Positions 7,780 through 16,713 are shown, numbered from the stretch's first letter. The stretch: DNA of 64,000 nt from Candidatus Obscuribacterales bacterium (GCA_019746975.1 JAIERK010000086.1:1-64000); one strand, 5' to 3'. Made by a program: numbers and translations. Notes: generated by a model not told the origin, from the sequence alone.

Positions 7780-8167
7780 GGGAATGTCCTTTCCGAAGTG
7801 CCAATTGCAAGGTCCTGTGTCGGACAAGTGCAATACAAATCTGGAATGCGAAAAGTTGCGCTCACCAAAATAAAATTGACGTAAGTGAAAAGCAATCCGC
7901 GATTCTGTCGATATTTTTGCGTATTGAGCATACCTTGAGAATGAATCTTGTTGCTGGGAAATAAGGTTCGCTGATACTACAAACAATGAGAAGCGGCGCC
8001 GGAGAATTGATGCATCAGTTTAGCGAGCAGATTGCAGCGTCGATTAGCGATTTTCGCGAAGTCAACGAGGACGAACTGTAGATAGTTCACTACACTGGCA
8101 GGAAACGCCTTCGATTCGAGGTCCCGTGATTTCGGTCGTCTCAATAGAGCCGGTGTAGAGTCAAGCG
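7780..8167. other. Intergenic stretch with no supported gene
   Basis: This is the upstream region of the secreted protein gene and the downstream region of the glycosyltransferase gene, both on the minus strand. I see no RNA gene, repeat or clear promoter. Confidence 0.5.
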
Positions 8168-9628
8168 CTATTTGTATGTTGAACAGTCAATTAATAGAGA
8201 CTCCATGCCTTTCTCTTTGTTTGAATCTACAACCTGAAAGTGCTCCCTAATCTTCTCCCCAATTTTGGGATCAGCGGTGTAGGTCGAATAGACGACCCAG
8301 ACCTTCTTAGTCGGAAAGTGCTGGTGAAGATATTCAGGATCAGCTTCGACGCCTGTCTCAACAGCCGGATCTCCAAGATAGATGGTTCTTGAATAGTACT
8401 TATAGTGGTGCGCACAATGGTCGTGCAGGTACAGTACATCATAAGGGCTGCCATTTTCCTGGATGTACTGGAAGATGCTTCTGGGGTTCTCTCTGGGGAT
8501 CAAAAATGCCAAATTATAGGCGTTGGCGCCAATCACGCTGAGAAATAACACAGCGCATAAAAGTCCTGCAACGACAGGTGTTTTTCTCCTGAGCGCTTCC
8601 GACAATAAAAGTGTGCCTTCGCCCAGAAAAAGGCATACCATCGGAGCGAGAAAAACTAGAAACCGACCGCTCCAGGGATAGATTTCGAAGGATGAAGCTA
8701 ACAATGCTAATGGCGCCGGCAACAGTAATAAAGCAAACTTCTTATGGTTGTTTCTAAAGACCGATACAGCGCCAATTAGCCAGATTAGTGCCAACAAGCC
8801 TTGCATCTCTGGAGCGGGATGCACCATTTGTAGTGGCGCCATCGGCTTTGTTAAAAACCAGATCAAGCGACCGTCTCCAGGTGTTGGAAGCGGCATAAAG
8901 GCGTGCTCGCGTTGCCAATTCGAAATGTATGATTCGCGCGCGCCCGGATCGATGTGGCTGAAGGAGGTCTCGTAAATTCCAAAAATGCAAAGCGACACTG
9001 CGCTTGCGAGCAGGCAAGTGAATGGAAGGCTTTTCCAGTTTTTGCCTATCAACACATTTGGGATCAAAACAATTAACAGTGACAATGAGACGAAAAATGA
9101 GGTAAAAGAGGTGAGACCGGCAAAAACGACAGCCAGCAATTGCATAACCCGTGTATAGATCTTATTTGTGCTTGGATTAAGAATCGAGAATCCGACAAGA
9201 TAGAGCAGCATCGATGTGAGCCCGTCTAGACTGTACTGCTTGAACTCATTCGAGTAGTAAGTTAGTCCGCAAGAAAAAGCACAATATGCCATCGCAAATG
9301 GAAGTGCTTCGTTGCGGAGGCACTTCTTGGCGACGAAAGGGAAGACCGCCATGCTTGTGAGACCCGCCAGCAGCGGTACCAGTCGCAATGCCATTTCATC
9401 GGCGCCGCACATGTTGACCATGACTTTGGAGAGGTAGAGGAACCCGATCGGAGCCATCTGATGTAGCATAAGCGGCGGTGTCGCCAATTCCCCGAAAGAG
9501 CGTTGCATTACATTTAGTGCCAGGAGAATTTCGTCCAACCATAAAGATCGATTCTGCAAGAAGGCGACAAGGCGAATGGTGACACCAAGTGCTGCAATTA
9601 CCCAGATCGATTTTTCAAATCGGTACAT
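8168..9628 (-). CDS. GT39-type (ArnT/PMT-like) membrane glycosyltransferase
   Basis: This 486-aa protein has about ten hydrophobic segments. The first extracytoplasmic loop holds NRSLWLDEILLA, the acidic motif typical of the GT39/dolichyl-phosphate-mannose-mannosyltransferase superfamily. These enzymes transfer a sugar from a polyprenyl-phosphate donor onto protein or lipid outside the membrane. The last 100 residues form a soluble domain (YDVLYLHDHCAHHYKYYSRTI), also common in the family. Acceptor and sugar cannot be inferred. The ATG at 9628 lacks a strong ribosome site. The gene stands alone on the minus strand. Confidence 0.85.
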   Translation of the reverse strand: MYRFEKSIWVIAALGVTIRLVAFLQNRSLWLDEILLALNVMQRSFGELATPPLMLHQMAPIGFLYLSKVMVNMCGADEMALRLVPLLAGLTSMAVFPFVAKKCLRNEALPFAMAYCAFSCGLTYYSNEFKQYSLDGLTSMLLYLVGFSILNPSTNKIYTRVMQLLAVVFAGLTSFTSFFVSLSLLIVLIPNVLIGKNWKSLPFTCLLASAVSLCIFGIYETSFSHIDPGARESYISNWQREHAFMPLPTPGDGRLIWFLTKPMAPLQMVHPAPEMQGLLALIWLIGAVSVFRNNHKKFALLLLPAPLALLASSFEIYPWSGRFLVFLAPMVCLFLGEGTLLLSEALRRKTPVVAGLLCAVLFLSVIGANAYNLAFLIPRENPRSIFQYIQENGSPYDVLYLHDHCAHHYKYYSRTIYLGDPAVETGVEADPEYLHQHFPTKKVWVVYSTYTADPKIGEKIREHFQVVDSNKEKGMESLLIDCSTYK

Positions 9629-9914
9629 GCTTATGGAAACTGCTGATAAAAGGAATGTTGAAACCTATCGAACTGACAGTGAAGTATTTTTGTTTGGAAT
9701 TTTGATCACAAAAGACACATTTAAATTCATTTGAATGGCTCTTCACGCGAAATCGACGTTGTTTATGTCGTAGTTAGTTGTGATGGGTCAAGTTCTGTCG
9801 CAAGGGTTTCATACTATATGCCCGCCCTCGTCAATCAATGTTCGATTCCAATTCGTCGCGTGATCTTTTTTTCGATGGTCGGGAGTGCAACAAAACAAAA
9901 ATCGGGTGTTTTCA

Positions 9915-10208
9915 ATGTTAAAAGATGTATTGATTATTTGTTGCGACTGTGGAAAGAACTTCACGTTCGGAGTTGGTGAGCAGGCGTTTTTTGCCTCAAA
10001 AGAGTTGGTCAACGAGCCCAAAAGATGTCCCTATTGTCGCATCGTCACCCGTGCGAAGCGTCGAGGTGGGGAAGTTGACAAGTTAACAGAAATTTCTTGC
10101 TCGTTATGTGGAGAAATGACAATGGTGCCTTTTTCGCCGACTGGGTTCAAACCCCTTTTCTGTATCAACTGTCTTGTTTCTAAAGGACGCGGCGAAGATC
10201 ATGACTGA
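9915..10208 (+). CDS. Small two-zinc-ribbon protein
   Basis: From ATG 9915 this is a 97-aa protein with two zinc-binding units. The first is CCDCGKNFTFGVGEQAFF followed by RCPYCR; the second is CSLCGE followed by FCINC. The first unit resembles the probable zinc-ribbon proteins with a CxDCGxxFxF...EQxFF signature; partner and function are unknown. An upstream GTG (9885) would add ten residues that look unrelated. A shorter zinc-ribbon protein at 16450 shares the CxxC-aromatic pattern. Confidence 0.8.
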   Translation: MLKDVLIICCDCGKNFTFGVGEQAFFASKELVNEPKRCPYCRIVTRAKRRGGEVDKLTEISCSLCGEMTMVPFSPTGFKPLFCINCLVSKGRGEDHD

Positions 10209-10240
10209 CTGTTAGGGCTGACTTCTAACGCGTACATCGT

Positions 10241-10969
10241 ATGACTGTCGACGCAATGCGGTTTTCGAATTCTCAGCAGGAGATGTGTATCAACATGGAC
10301 ATAAACTACACTGACCTCGTCCTCCGAAACTTACAAGAGATGCGAGGAGAGTGCGAAGTCGACGAAACGATCGAGCCGAGCGATGTAGTCCCTGAGACAA
10401 TGGCGCTAAATCTACAGTCAGAAGAGCAAATGCAGCATTCCCTGGGTGTCAGGAAGTCTGCACAGATGTATTGGAAGCACCCGACCCATAGTACTACATA
10501 TGCTACCGGCTACGATCGATATGAAAGTTGTGCCTCGCTCAGAGCGCCGGACACAATACCGCCTCTCGATACTTCTGGCGAGGGTCGTGAGTTGCAGTGC
10601 CTGTCTACGAACATAAATGTGGCGCAAAGCAGCAGACTGATTAACAACTACAAACAGCAAAAGTTCGAGCACCGATTCGATCATGACCGATCGATTCCTC
10701 CCCGACGAACAGTAGCTGATGAACTATCTTGGGCGTGCGAGCCAACAGAGACAACTCCTTCGATCACGAGTGCAGTTGAGTCAGGGGAGGAGAATAGAGC
10801 GATGAATCTCTCCTCGACAGTGTTGACATTGAAAATGGAAAAGCTCGGTCAGCTAAGGACAATTATCAGAGGTCCGTCTGGGTCAGACGACACGAAGCCA
10901 AAAACGTTTGGAAGAAGATTTCACTCTACTATTGTTAATTCCAGTGTCGTTGCCGGTGAGTCCGAATAA
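10241..10969 (+). CDS. Hypothetical protein, mostly disordered
   Basis: The frame encodes up to 242 aa. Starts at 10241, 10283 and 10295 are all possible. The last (MDINYTDLVLRNLQEM) has AGGAG about 12 bp upstream and begins with the most protein-like sequence. The product is polar, with no transmembrane segment, no cysteine pattern and no recognised domain. The C-terminal part contains LTLKMEKLGQLRTIIRG, a possible helix. It follows the zinc-ribbon gene by 32 bp and may be co-transcribed with it. A hairpin terminator follows. Confidence 0.55.
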   Translation: MTVDAMRFSNSQQEMCINMDINYTDLVLRNLQEMRGECEVDETIEPSDVVPETMALNLQSEEQMQHSLGVRKSAQMYWKHPTHSTTYATGYDRYESCASLRAPDTIPPLDTSGEGRELQCLSTNINVAQSSRLINNYKQQKFEHRFDHDRSIPPRRTVADELSWACEPTETTPSITSAVESGEENRAMNLSSTVLTLKMEKLGQLRTIIRGPSGSDDTKPKTFGRRFHSTIVNSSVVAGESE

Positions 10970-10990
10970 ACTATGGCATCCCTGAATCAG

Positions 10991-11018
10991 GCAGCTAGCT
11001 CATACTTGAGTTAGCTGC
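10991..11018 (+). terminator. Hairpin between convergent gene ends
   Basis: GCAGCTAGCTCA (10991-11002) pairs with TGAGTTAGCTGC (11007-11018) over 12 bp with one G-T wobble and a TACT loop, followed by TTCGATTTT. It overlaps the desaturase stop codon and lies 21 bp after the plus-strand gene, so it could serve both strands. Confidence 0.65.
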
Positions 11019-11914
11019 TTCGATTTTCGAGCGCTGTCCATCATTGCAAGCTGAGCCGGTGTGACTTCGTTAATGCCCGATGCCAGACGTAGCTTCTCCA
11101 TCGCTCGTATAGTTAGCCAAGACAAATCCAGCTCATGTAGCTTCATGCCTGTCCTTGCAGATGATGGGCTGGCATGGTGATTGTTGTGCCAACCCTCTCC
11201 GAATGCGAGCAGGCCGACCCACCAGACATTGACGCTATCATCATTGGTGGCATAACTTTTGTAACCAAGCTTGGGAATATGACAAATTACATTCAGCATA
11301 ATAGGGATTTGCAGTACTGCAAATCCCGCAAGGAGACTAGCCAATGCTGCCACCCAACCGAAGCACACGAAGATTGCCACTCGGAAGAAGATCCCGATAA
11401 CGAACGCTAGTCTGTGCGCTTTGTGCCAATCTCCATCTTGTTCGAGGAAACGATATACAGGATCGGTTAAGAGATCTTTTGACTGAAGACTTGGATCTAT
11501 ATGGCTTGGGTAGCCGCGATTCAGCATCCAACCAATATGGGAACGAAACAGCCCGAAGCTTGGAGAATGTGGATCGAGCGGTGTGTCCTGATAACGATGA
11601 TGGGCGCGATGCATGGTCACCCACCAAATCGGCGAGCCTTCAAAAGCGAGGTATCCAGCCAGGATCCAAAAGTATTCCACAATCTTCGGGCAGGTGAAGG
11701 AGCGGTGAGTCAATAGTCGATGGTAGCCAATGGTGACACCCATGGCATGCAAAACATATGAGGCGGTGAATACGATTCCAAATACAATATAGACTTCATT
11801 CACATTCACACTATTTACCTCTGAAACTCGGGACTTCACGGATCCGACTGCAACTCGGAGTTGGCGCTGGAGTGGCAACTTTGACTTTGTTGGAGTCACT
11901 ATTCTCCAGGACAA
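11000..11914 (-). CDS. Acyl-lipid/acyl-CoA fatty-acid desaturase
   Basis: This 304-aa membrane protein carries the three histidine boxes of the delta-9-type desaturase family: HRLLTH (65-70), HRAHH (102-106) and HNNHH (243-247). They bind the di-iron centre that inserts a double bond into a fatty-acyl chain using oxygen. Hydrophobic pairs flank the first and second boxes as expected. The frame has no ATG near its start. TTG 11914 or GTG 11899 (with GGAGAATA just before it) are the candidates, and the GTG looks better. The substrate (lipid, CoA or ACP) cannot be assigned. Confidence 0.93.
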   Translation of the reverse strand: MSWRIVTPTKSKLPLQRQLRVAVGSVKSRVSEVNSVNVNEVYIVFGIVFTASYVLHAMGVTIGYHRLLTHRSFTCPKIVEYFWILAGYLAFEGSPIWWVTMHRAHHRYQDTPLDPHSPSFGLFRSHIGWMLNRGYPSHIDPSLQSKDLLTDPVYRFLEQDGDWHKAHRLAFVIGIFFRVAIFVCFGWVAALASLLAGFAVLQIPIMLNVICHIPKLGYKSYATNDDSVNVWWVGLLAFGEGWHNNHHASPSSARTGMKLHELDLSWLTIRAMEKLRLASGINEVTPAQLAMMDSARKSKQLTQV

Positions 11915-12002
11915 TGTCTACGGAGGCGTGCACTTCTGTAGAGAAGGAATCACACTTGATCATGATCGTTTGTAAGTATCTTCGAACATCGTGAAAACTG
12001 GG

Positions 12003-12692
12003 TTAAAACTCCTCCACTCGCTTATTCTCTGCCTTGTATCCCAGTCCTCGTACGGTCGTTATGATGGACTGGGCTCCGGGCGAGTCAATCTTTCGGCGCA
12101 AAGTTCTTATGTGAGTTCGGACGGTATCTTCAAGTCGCCCAGTGTCTTTCTGCCAGACTCGCTCGAATATGGCGTGTTGGCTGAACACCTGATTTGGGTG
12201 CCTCAGAAAAAACTGAAGCAGTTTGAATTCCATCGGGTGGAGGTGGATCAGTACGTCATTTTTCGTCACCGTGCCTGCTTCGGTATCCACCGCGACGGAC
12301 CCGGACGCGAGAATACGCTCGCTGCGGAGAAACGGCCTCCGCAGCAGCGCTCGCAACTGCGCACCGAGATCTCGTAATCTGAATGGCTTTACGATATAGC
12401 TGTCGGCTCCTGCGTCGAGACCCCGCTCGAGCTCCGTAGAGCAATGACTGCCTGACATAAGAACAATCGGTGCAGTGCCACCTGAGGCTCGGTAGCGTTG
12501 CACAACCTGGATGCCATCTACTCCAGGTAGTGATGTCTCGAGGAGGAGGATATCGTACTGATTGATTCGCAAGCATTCAAGAATTCGAAAGCCTTGCTCC
12601 TCAATTTCGACGGTGTATTGCTGCACCGAAAAATGTTCTTGCAGTGCACTGGCAAGGTCTTTCTGCGTTTCACCGATGAGCATCCTGGTCAT
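12003..12692 (-). CDS. OmpR-family response regulator with Glu in place of the phospho-acceptor Asp
   Basis: This 229-aa protein has a receiver domain (1-115) and a winged-helix DNA-binding domain (about 130-225; FKLLQFFLRHPNQVFSQHAI, DTVRTHIRTLRRKID, VRGLGYK). The residue expected to be phosphorylated is Glu52 (YDILLLETSLPG), a phosphomimetic change, and the usual acidic pair is reduced to GETQK; the conserved Lys-Pro (YIVKPF) remains. It should bind DNA but probably does not switch by phosphotransfer. ATG 12692 follows AGGTTAG. Two further regulators with dead receivers lie at 23.3 and 24.2 kb. Confidence 0.92.
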   Translation of the reverse strand: MTRMLIGETQKDLASALQEHFSVQQYTVEIEEQGFRILECLRINQYDILLLETSLPGVDGIQVVQRYRASGGTAPIVLMSGSHCSTELERGLDAGADSYIVKPFRLRDLGAQLRALLRRPFLRSERILASGSVAVDTEAGTVTKNDVLIHLHPMEFKLLQFFLRHPNQVFSQHAIFERVWQKDTGRLEDTVRTHIRTLRRKIDSPGAQSIITTVRGLGYKAENKRVEEF

Positions 12693-13270
12693 ATTCTAAC
12701 CTGTTAGTAGTTCGGCTCAGCGAACATGGATGGCTACGATTGGATCGTGCGATTTGGTGATTCGCGGACTGTAAAATCTCACGGGCTATTACCTACTATC
12801 TACATTGTAGTACTTAATCGTGCAACCGATACAGATCTTCGCACGAATTGAGTGAGCTTAGTTCCCCTACATCACGGACTAGCCAGCTCCTCGGGACATA
12901 ATTAACTCTTGACTCTCTGAATCCTTCACTTACCGAGCGGTAAGCATCTAGGAGACCTGTAAGTTGGTATCACTTGCAGTGCGTGTTCGCTCGTTCGCCA
13001 CTCTTTGTTGAAGGTCGTCCTCTCCAACTTTGACTGTGCCTTTGAAGCGCTAACATAGCAGGCGAATCACCGAACCGGAGATTTTAACCCGACCTTCACC
13101 TGACCATAGTACAAATAAAATGTGTCAACGATAGACTGACATCCCGAAAACATATTTGTTGGTTTGGTTGGTTTGGAACGGTATTAAAAGTGGTGCTCAA
13201 GTGTCGTGGTGAGAGATTGGTGCAACGAGGTTACTGCGCAGGACTCGCGATTGCCGTTGGATCCAGTCAT
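12693..13270. other. Intergenic stretch with an 11-bp direct repeat
   Basis: No gene is supported here. The stretch contains a TTTTAAC...CCTTCAC direct repeat (13082-13099) facing the plus strand, although no convincing plus-strand protein follows. A 40-odd codon plus-strand frame around 13190-13335 exists but has no support. A small RNA is possible. Confidence 0.45.
13082..13099 (+). promoter_or_regulatory. Pho-box-like direct repeat, 11-bp period
   Basis: TTTTAAC (13082-13088) and CCTTCAC (13093-13099) are spaced by one 11-bp period, matching the pattern seen upstream of four other genes in this region. No plus-strand gene is evident downstream, so the target is unclear. Confidence 0.4.
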
Positions 13271-13528
13271 TTAACAAATAGAGCCTACTGTCGTCGACGC
13301 AGTAAAGCATGGCATTACGGTCAATCCTTTGAATAACGATGCAATCCGATCGGATTCACGACGCACAAAATCCACCGGATCTCTGATGACTCCAGCAACT
13401 GCCTGTTCGTTAAAAAACACACGCGCATTGCCGTTGCTCCAGCCATAGGAGGAAAGCGACTTGAGAACTGCCTGTTCGCTTGCGTACGGATCTGACATGA
13501 GGCATTTGTTGTGGGCGATCAACGCCAT
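13271..13528 (-). CDS. Small hypothetical protein (doubtful)
   Basis: An 85-aa frame with reasonable composition: an N-terminal helix-like MSDPYASEQAVLKSLSSYG and a strand-like ARVFFNEQAVAGVIRDPVDF. There are two in-frame ATGs (13528, 13498), neither with a good ribosome site. I recognise no domain. It may be a real small gene or a remnant. Confidence 0.35.
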   Translation of the reverse strand: MALIAHNKCLMSDPYASEQAVLKSLSSYGWSNGNARVFFNEQAVAGVIRDPVDFVRRESDRIASLFKGLTVMPCFTASTTVGSIC

Positions 13529-13660
13529 GTAGCGAATGCCGGACGATAGTGTCTTGGATTTTTGTTCTCAACTCCGACAATGTAGTAGTCCGTCCGGAAA
13601 ACGCCTGTCTCGGGCGCGCACCAGCAGTCCACAGTTCTTAGGTGACGTAGTATTTGATTC

Positions 13661-14134
13661 CTATTGGCCTTTATCAGATAAAAGCGTTTCCTCTGCCCTT
13701 AAAAGAGCCTGAGTTCGCATTGCTCTATTTTGGACAAATGGATTCTCATCTGCAGCTAGTTGTTGGAGTAGCGCAGGGTTAGTCCAGGGGTTTTCGGCCA
13801 TGGCAAACCGAACATCGTCGCTGGCATCGCCAGCTAAGGCTTCGACAGTGGAACGAAGGCTATTGTCGTTTTGTGCGACTGCTGCCCTTATATCGCTCGA
13901 CTCATGTTGTGACAGAAAATCCAGTGTATCAGAATTCGTTGTCCTATTTTCCGCGACGCGTTGTTGCACCGATTTATTCAAACTTCGTGCTAATCGATCT
14001 AATACACCTGCCTTGTTATTCAGGCCTGATGCCAAACGATTCTTCGCAGCGGTGAACATGTTCCACCGTGGGTAAATCCGACTCTGGTCAATTCTAAGTT
14101 TTGTTGAAAACTGCTCTGGTGTCATGATGTTCAT
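13661..14134 (-). CDS. LRV/HEAT-like repeat protein
   Basis: This 157-aa soluble protein has two to three helical repeats of the form VAxNxxTxxxxLxxLxxDxxxDVRxAVAxN, for example SSDIRAAVAQNDNS and SDDVRFAMAENPWTNPALLQQLAADENPFVQ. The pattern matches leucine-rich-repeat-variant/HEAT-like families that form curved protein-binding surfaces. A paralogue with the same closing segment (ADENP, then a run of Ala/Arg) is encoded at 26802-27455. ATG 14134 follows AGGATTT. The binding partner is unknown. Confidence 0.8.
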   Translation of the reverse strand: MNIMTPEQFSTKLRIDQSRIYPRWNMFTAAKNRLASGLNNKAGVLDRLARSLNKSVQQRVAENRTTNSDTLDFLSQHESSDIRAAVAQNDNSLRSTVEALAGDASDDVRFAMAENPWTNPALLQQLAADENPFVQNRAMRTQALLRAEETLLSDKGQ

Positions 14135-14415
14135 AAATCCTATTGTGTCTGACTAGGATTTGTAGCTTGCCCAGTTTTGATGGAGCGTCCGTTCGGAGAA
14201 ATCCAGTAAATGCCGAATACACTATCATTATCACACATTATCAACATTTATGCTGATTAGTGGTGCCATCGTAGATGATGGCATAAACTATCTGGGTGAT
14301 CATCAATGAAATCGCCTCCAGAAGCAATTTGACAAGCAAGAATCACTTTATCGGGGCGCCGTTCACTTATGATGTCACGTCGACGCGGGGTCGCTGAAAC
14401 AATAGGCGGACCAAG

Positions 14416-14640
14416 CTAGGAATCTCGCATCTTTTGTTGCTTTCGCGTGCGCCTTAGTAATTGTTCGATGCCCTTCAACGCCGCCTGGCTGGTCAGAAGT
14501 TCGTGACCATTGTTATGTGTATCGAAGATCTGCTGTGCCTCATCGATCTGCGCGATCAGCTTGAGCCTTATAGTCTCAAGATCTTCTAGATTCGGAGCTT
14601 TATCTGGTTCCATCTTGGAACATCCATTCAAAAGTCGCAC
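14416..14640 (-). CDS. Small helical hypothetical protein
   Basis: A frame of up to 74 aa. The more likely start is ATG 14613 (MEPDKAPNLEDLE), giving 65 aa. The product is highly charged and predicted helical (LETIRLKLIAQIDEAQQIF, then LLTSQAALKGIEQLLRRTRKQQ), so it could form a two-helix bundle or coiled coil. No family is recognised. Confidence 0.5.
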   Translation of the reverse strand: MRLLNGCSKMEPDKAPNLEDLETIRLKLIAQIDEAQQIFDTHNNGHELLTSQAALKGIEQLLRRTRKQQKMRDS

Positions 14641-14825
14641 TGTATACTGATCTTACCTCTAGACGGAGAACTCCGCTAGTCCCGTTGTGCCGCGGGCCCT
14701 CAACTTCTGTAGCTATAGCATGTCTCGTTTCCGCTGATGCTACGCGATCTTAGGCAGCGACTTGCTTTCGGCGAACTTCCGAGCTTGTTGTTGCCTCGAT
14801 GCTTTGCCATCACAGTCAGTGAACA

Positions 14826-15269
14826 TCAGTGACTATCAGTCTCGAATTGATCCGCATAATAAGTGCCAACCTTCTCTGCCGGGAGCAACCATTCTATTTC
14901 TTGACGAAAAACATTGGCATCAAAGTGCTCCATAGTTAAATACCGGACCGCACCCAGTGCACGTGCTGCGGTCCGTACTCCGTCGGCTAGATACTTACCT
15001 ATCTCTGGTGGCTCGGCGCTGAAGCAGACAAACGGAACGGAACGCAAGTAAGGATCGCCTTTCGTCCAACGCAGAAAGTCAAATACGCTACCACCATTTT
15101 GCAGGTGCACATCTGAGATGATAAGGTCGATGTCCGAGCATTTGAGAACCTCCATGGACTTGTGAAAAGTGTCTGCTTGGATCACGCAGTGTCCGAACTT
15201 CTCCAAGCAATCGGAGATCAGCTTCATTTGCTCTTTGTGTTCCATGGTCACTAAAATTTGCGCTTTCAC
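14826..15269 (-). CDS. Stand-alone receiver-domain protein A
   Basis: Receiver domain of about 147 aa with the phospho-acceptor Asp in DLIISDVHLQNGG, reached from GTG 15269, which follows AGGTGG (an earlier GTG at 15278 is also possible). The C-terminal switch region reads AVRYLTMEHFD, so the usual Lys-Pro is missing. The acidic pair is reduced to TMEHKEQ. There is no output domain, so it may act as a phosphate sink or by protein contact. It is a tandem paralogue of the next gene upstream; both share NGGxVFDFLRW, KYLADGVRT and AR(A/V)LGA. Confidence 0.88.
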   Translation of the reverse strand: MKAQILVTMEHKEQMKLISDCLEKFGHCVIQADTFHKSMEVLKCSDIDLIISDVHLQNGGSVFDFLRWTKGDPYLRSVPFVCFSAEPPEIGKYLADGVRTAARALGAVRYLTMEHFDANVFRQEIEWLLPAEKVGTYYADQFETDSH

Positions 15270-15294
15270 GTTATCCACCTAACTTCTTTGGCTG

Positions 15295-15732
15295 TCAATC
15301 TGTGTTTTCATATATATCTCTCTCAGCATCTTGTCTCTCTTTGGGCAATAAGTTTTCGATATGTTTGCTGAAGACTTCGCCATCGAAGCTGTCCATCTCT
15401 ATATACTTCGCGGCGCCCAATACGCGCGCTGAAGTGCGGACACCGTCGGCCAAATATTTTGCGATTGGCGAAGGCTGGAAGCTAAACAAAACGAAGGGAA
15501 TGGCTACGGGCAACTTAGAGCGATTCACCCATCGCAAGAAGTCGAAAACATTGCCACCATTGTCCAGATGAACGTCTGAGATAATCAGATCAATGTCTCT
15601 GAGTTTTAGTATGGCTTTTGCCTCAACGAAGCTATCGACCACAAATACCTGATAGCCACCCTGTTCCAAACAGTTTTTTACTTGGGTGGAGTTAGCGTGT
15701 TCTTCGAGCAGCGCGAGAATTGTAGTGGCCAT
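15295..15732 (-). CDS. Stand-alone receiver-domain protein B
   Basis: A 145-aa paralogue of the downstream receiver protein, 25 bp away and surely in the same operon. The phospho-acceptor is Asp53 (IDLIISDVHLDNGG), and the switch region AAKYIEMDSFD again lacks the Lys-Pro pair. The start ATG 15732 follows AAGGTG. Both proteins insert Asn-Gly-Gly after the Asp strand and keep an unusual FSxxPxxIxKYLADGVRT segment, which suggests a distinct subfamily that arose by tandem duplication. Confidence 0.9.
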   Translation of the reverse strand: MATTILALLEEHANSTQVKNCLEQGGYQVFVVDSFVEAKAILKLRDIDLIISDVHLDNGGNVFDFLRWVNRSKLPVAIPFVLFSFQPSPIAKYLADGVRTSARVLGAAKYIEMDSFDGEVFSKHIENLLPKERQDAERDIYENTD

Positions 15733-16258
15733 TTTTTCACCTTCACCGTCTATGCGGTGACCAGATCAGGTGAGAAATAATGTCCGCTTTCAGCGGCCTA
15801 TTAATATTCTGTTTGCAGCTGACTTTAAAACTTGCCTATCTCAATCTATCATGGCAGGTCATTGTGAAAAGTAAACAAACGATTTCAAACGCTAGTAGTT
15901 GGATTGGCGTCTGTTAACGATCTCGGGATTAATAAAGATTTGTGTCCCACTTGGTCTTAGTGATTCGCTTGATTCTCGTGAATTCGTCAGCACTTGAAGT
16001 GAAGGTTGAAGCAGTGTTGTCAGTCCATGGTGTGACACTAATGACGGTATCTCACCAATCACGGTATCACAAATTCATGTATTCTCGAAGTTGTTGGGTT
16101 GATGTAGGAGCCGCTTACTACATCATTGAGAAGTGCTACGTACAAAGTATGAATCAAGTGTTCTGCCAGGAATCTTCGAATTCGCGTTAGTCGCACCGAA
16201 GCATAAAGTGTAACTAAGCCAAAGTTCAAGACTCGCTCCGTCATGTTCAAGTCCACGA

Positions 16259-16290
16259 AGAAGGTAGAAAGTTTTGACTTTCTACCTTCT
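16259..16290. terminator. Perfect orphan hairpin, terminator-like
   Basis: AGAAGGTAGAAAGT (16259-16272) pairs with ACTTTCTACCTTCT (16277-16290) around a TTTG loop, a 14-bp perfect stem. A modest T-rich stretch (CGTTTATAT) follows on the plus strand. No annotated gene ends nearby on either strand. Confidence 0.5.
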
Positions 16291-16351
16291 CGTTTATATC
16301 TGGAAAATTTTGGTTGCGGTGAGCTACCGCTGGAGTCTGCTCTTTTACTGG

Positions 16352-16369
16352 TTTTTACCCAATTTTGAC
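16352..16369 (+). promoter_or_regulatory. Pho-box-like direct repeat upstream of the zinc-ribbon gene
   Basis: TTTTTAC (16352-16358) and TTTTGAC (16363-16369) repeat with an 11-bp period. Nine bases later comes AATAGATG, a weak -10 candidate. The site lies about 80 bp before the 16450 start. Confidence 0.5.
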
Positions 16370-16449
16370 GATTTTGAATAGATGATGAAGGTATGAACCG
16401 CGCTCCAATAGCGGATCTGAGGGCACGAACCAAAACAGGGAGAAAGATA

Positions 16450-16653
16450 ATGAATCGAACGATGGTTGGGAAGTCGGCAACGTGTGGTGGATACTACTGC
16501 ACGCGATGCTGTAATACTTTTGAGTTTACGACAGGACCATTGAGGTGTCCTGAATGCTTCAACAGAATACGCGACAACCTGGTGCTTATCGATGTTCGGG
16601 AAGTGCCGGAGGAAGTCATGATGCATACACCAGTAGATTTTCAAGGCGGGTAG
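16450..16653 (+). CDS. Small zinc-ribbon protein
   Basis: A 67-aa protein starting at ATG 16450 after a clear GGGAGAAAGATA ribosome site. It carries YYCTRCCNTFEF and LRCPECFNRIRD, two CxxC knuckles that would bind one zinc ion in a rubredoxin-like ribbon, then an acidic tail. The function is unknown; such ribbons often mediate protein or nucleic-acid contacts. It has its own upstream repeat-type promoter region and a downstream hairpin, so it is probably a single-gene unit. Confidence 0.75.
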   Translation: MNRTMVGKSATCGGYYCTRCCNTFEFTTGPLRCPECFNRIRDNLVLIDVREVPEEVMMHTPVDFQGG

Positions 16654-16689
16654 ATTTGAAGAGCTTATTCAATCCGTATTTGTTAGAAC

Positions 16690-16713
16690 GTGTGCGTCAA
16701 ACAAGGCGCACAC
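16690..16713 (+). terminator. Terminator of the small zinc-ribbon gene
   Basis: GTGTGCG (16690-16696) pairs with CGCACAC (16707-16713), followed by the T-rich ATTGTTCTTTAATT. It lies about 37 bp after the stop codon. Confidence 0.7.

Larger units (their letters stand above)
15733..16449. other. 717-bp gap with a strong orphan hairpin and an 11-bp direct repeat
   Basis: No protein is supported. The stretch contains a perfect 14-bp hairpin (16259-16290) and, further on, the TTTTTAC/TTTTGAC repeat (16352-16369) upstream of the zinc-ribbon gene. The orphan hairpin could end an unannotated small RNA. Confidence 0.5.

Noticed and set aside
8090-8150. TTCGATTCGAGG, reminiscent of a tRNA T arm
   Set aside because: No acceptor, anticodon or D arm can be folded around it on either strand.
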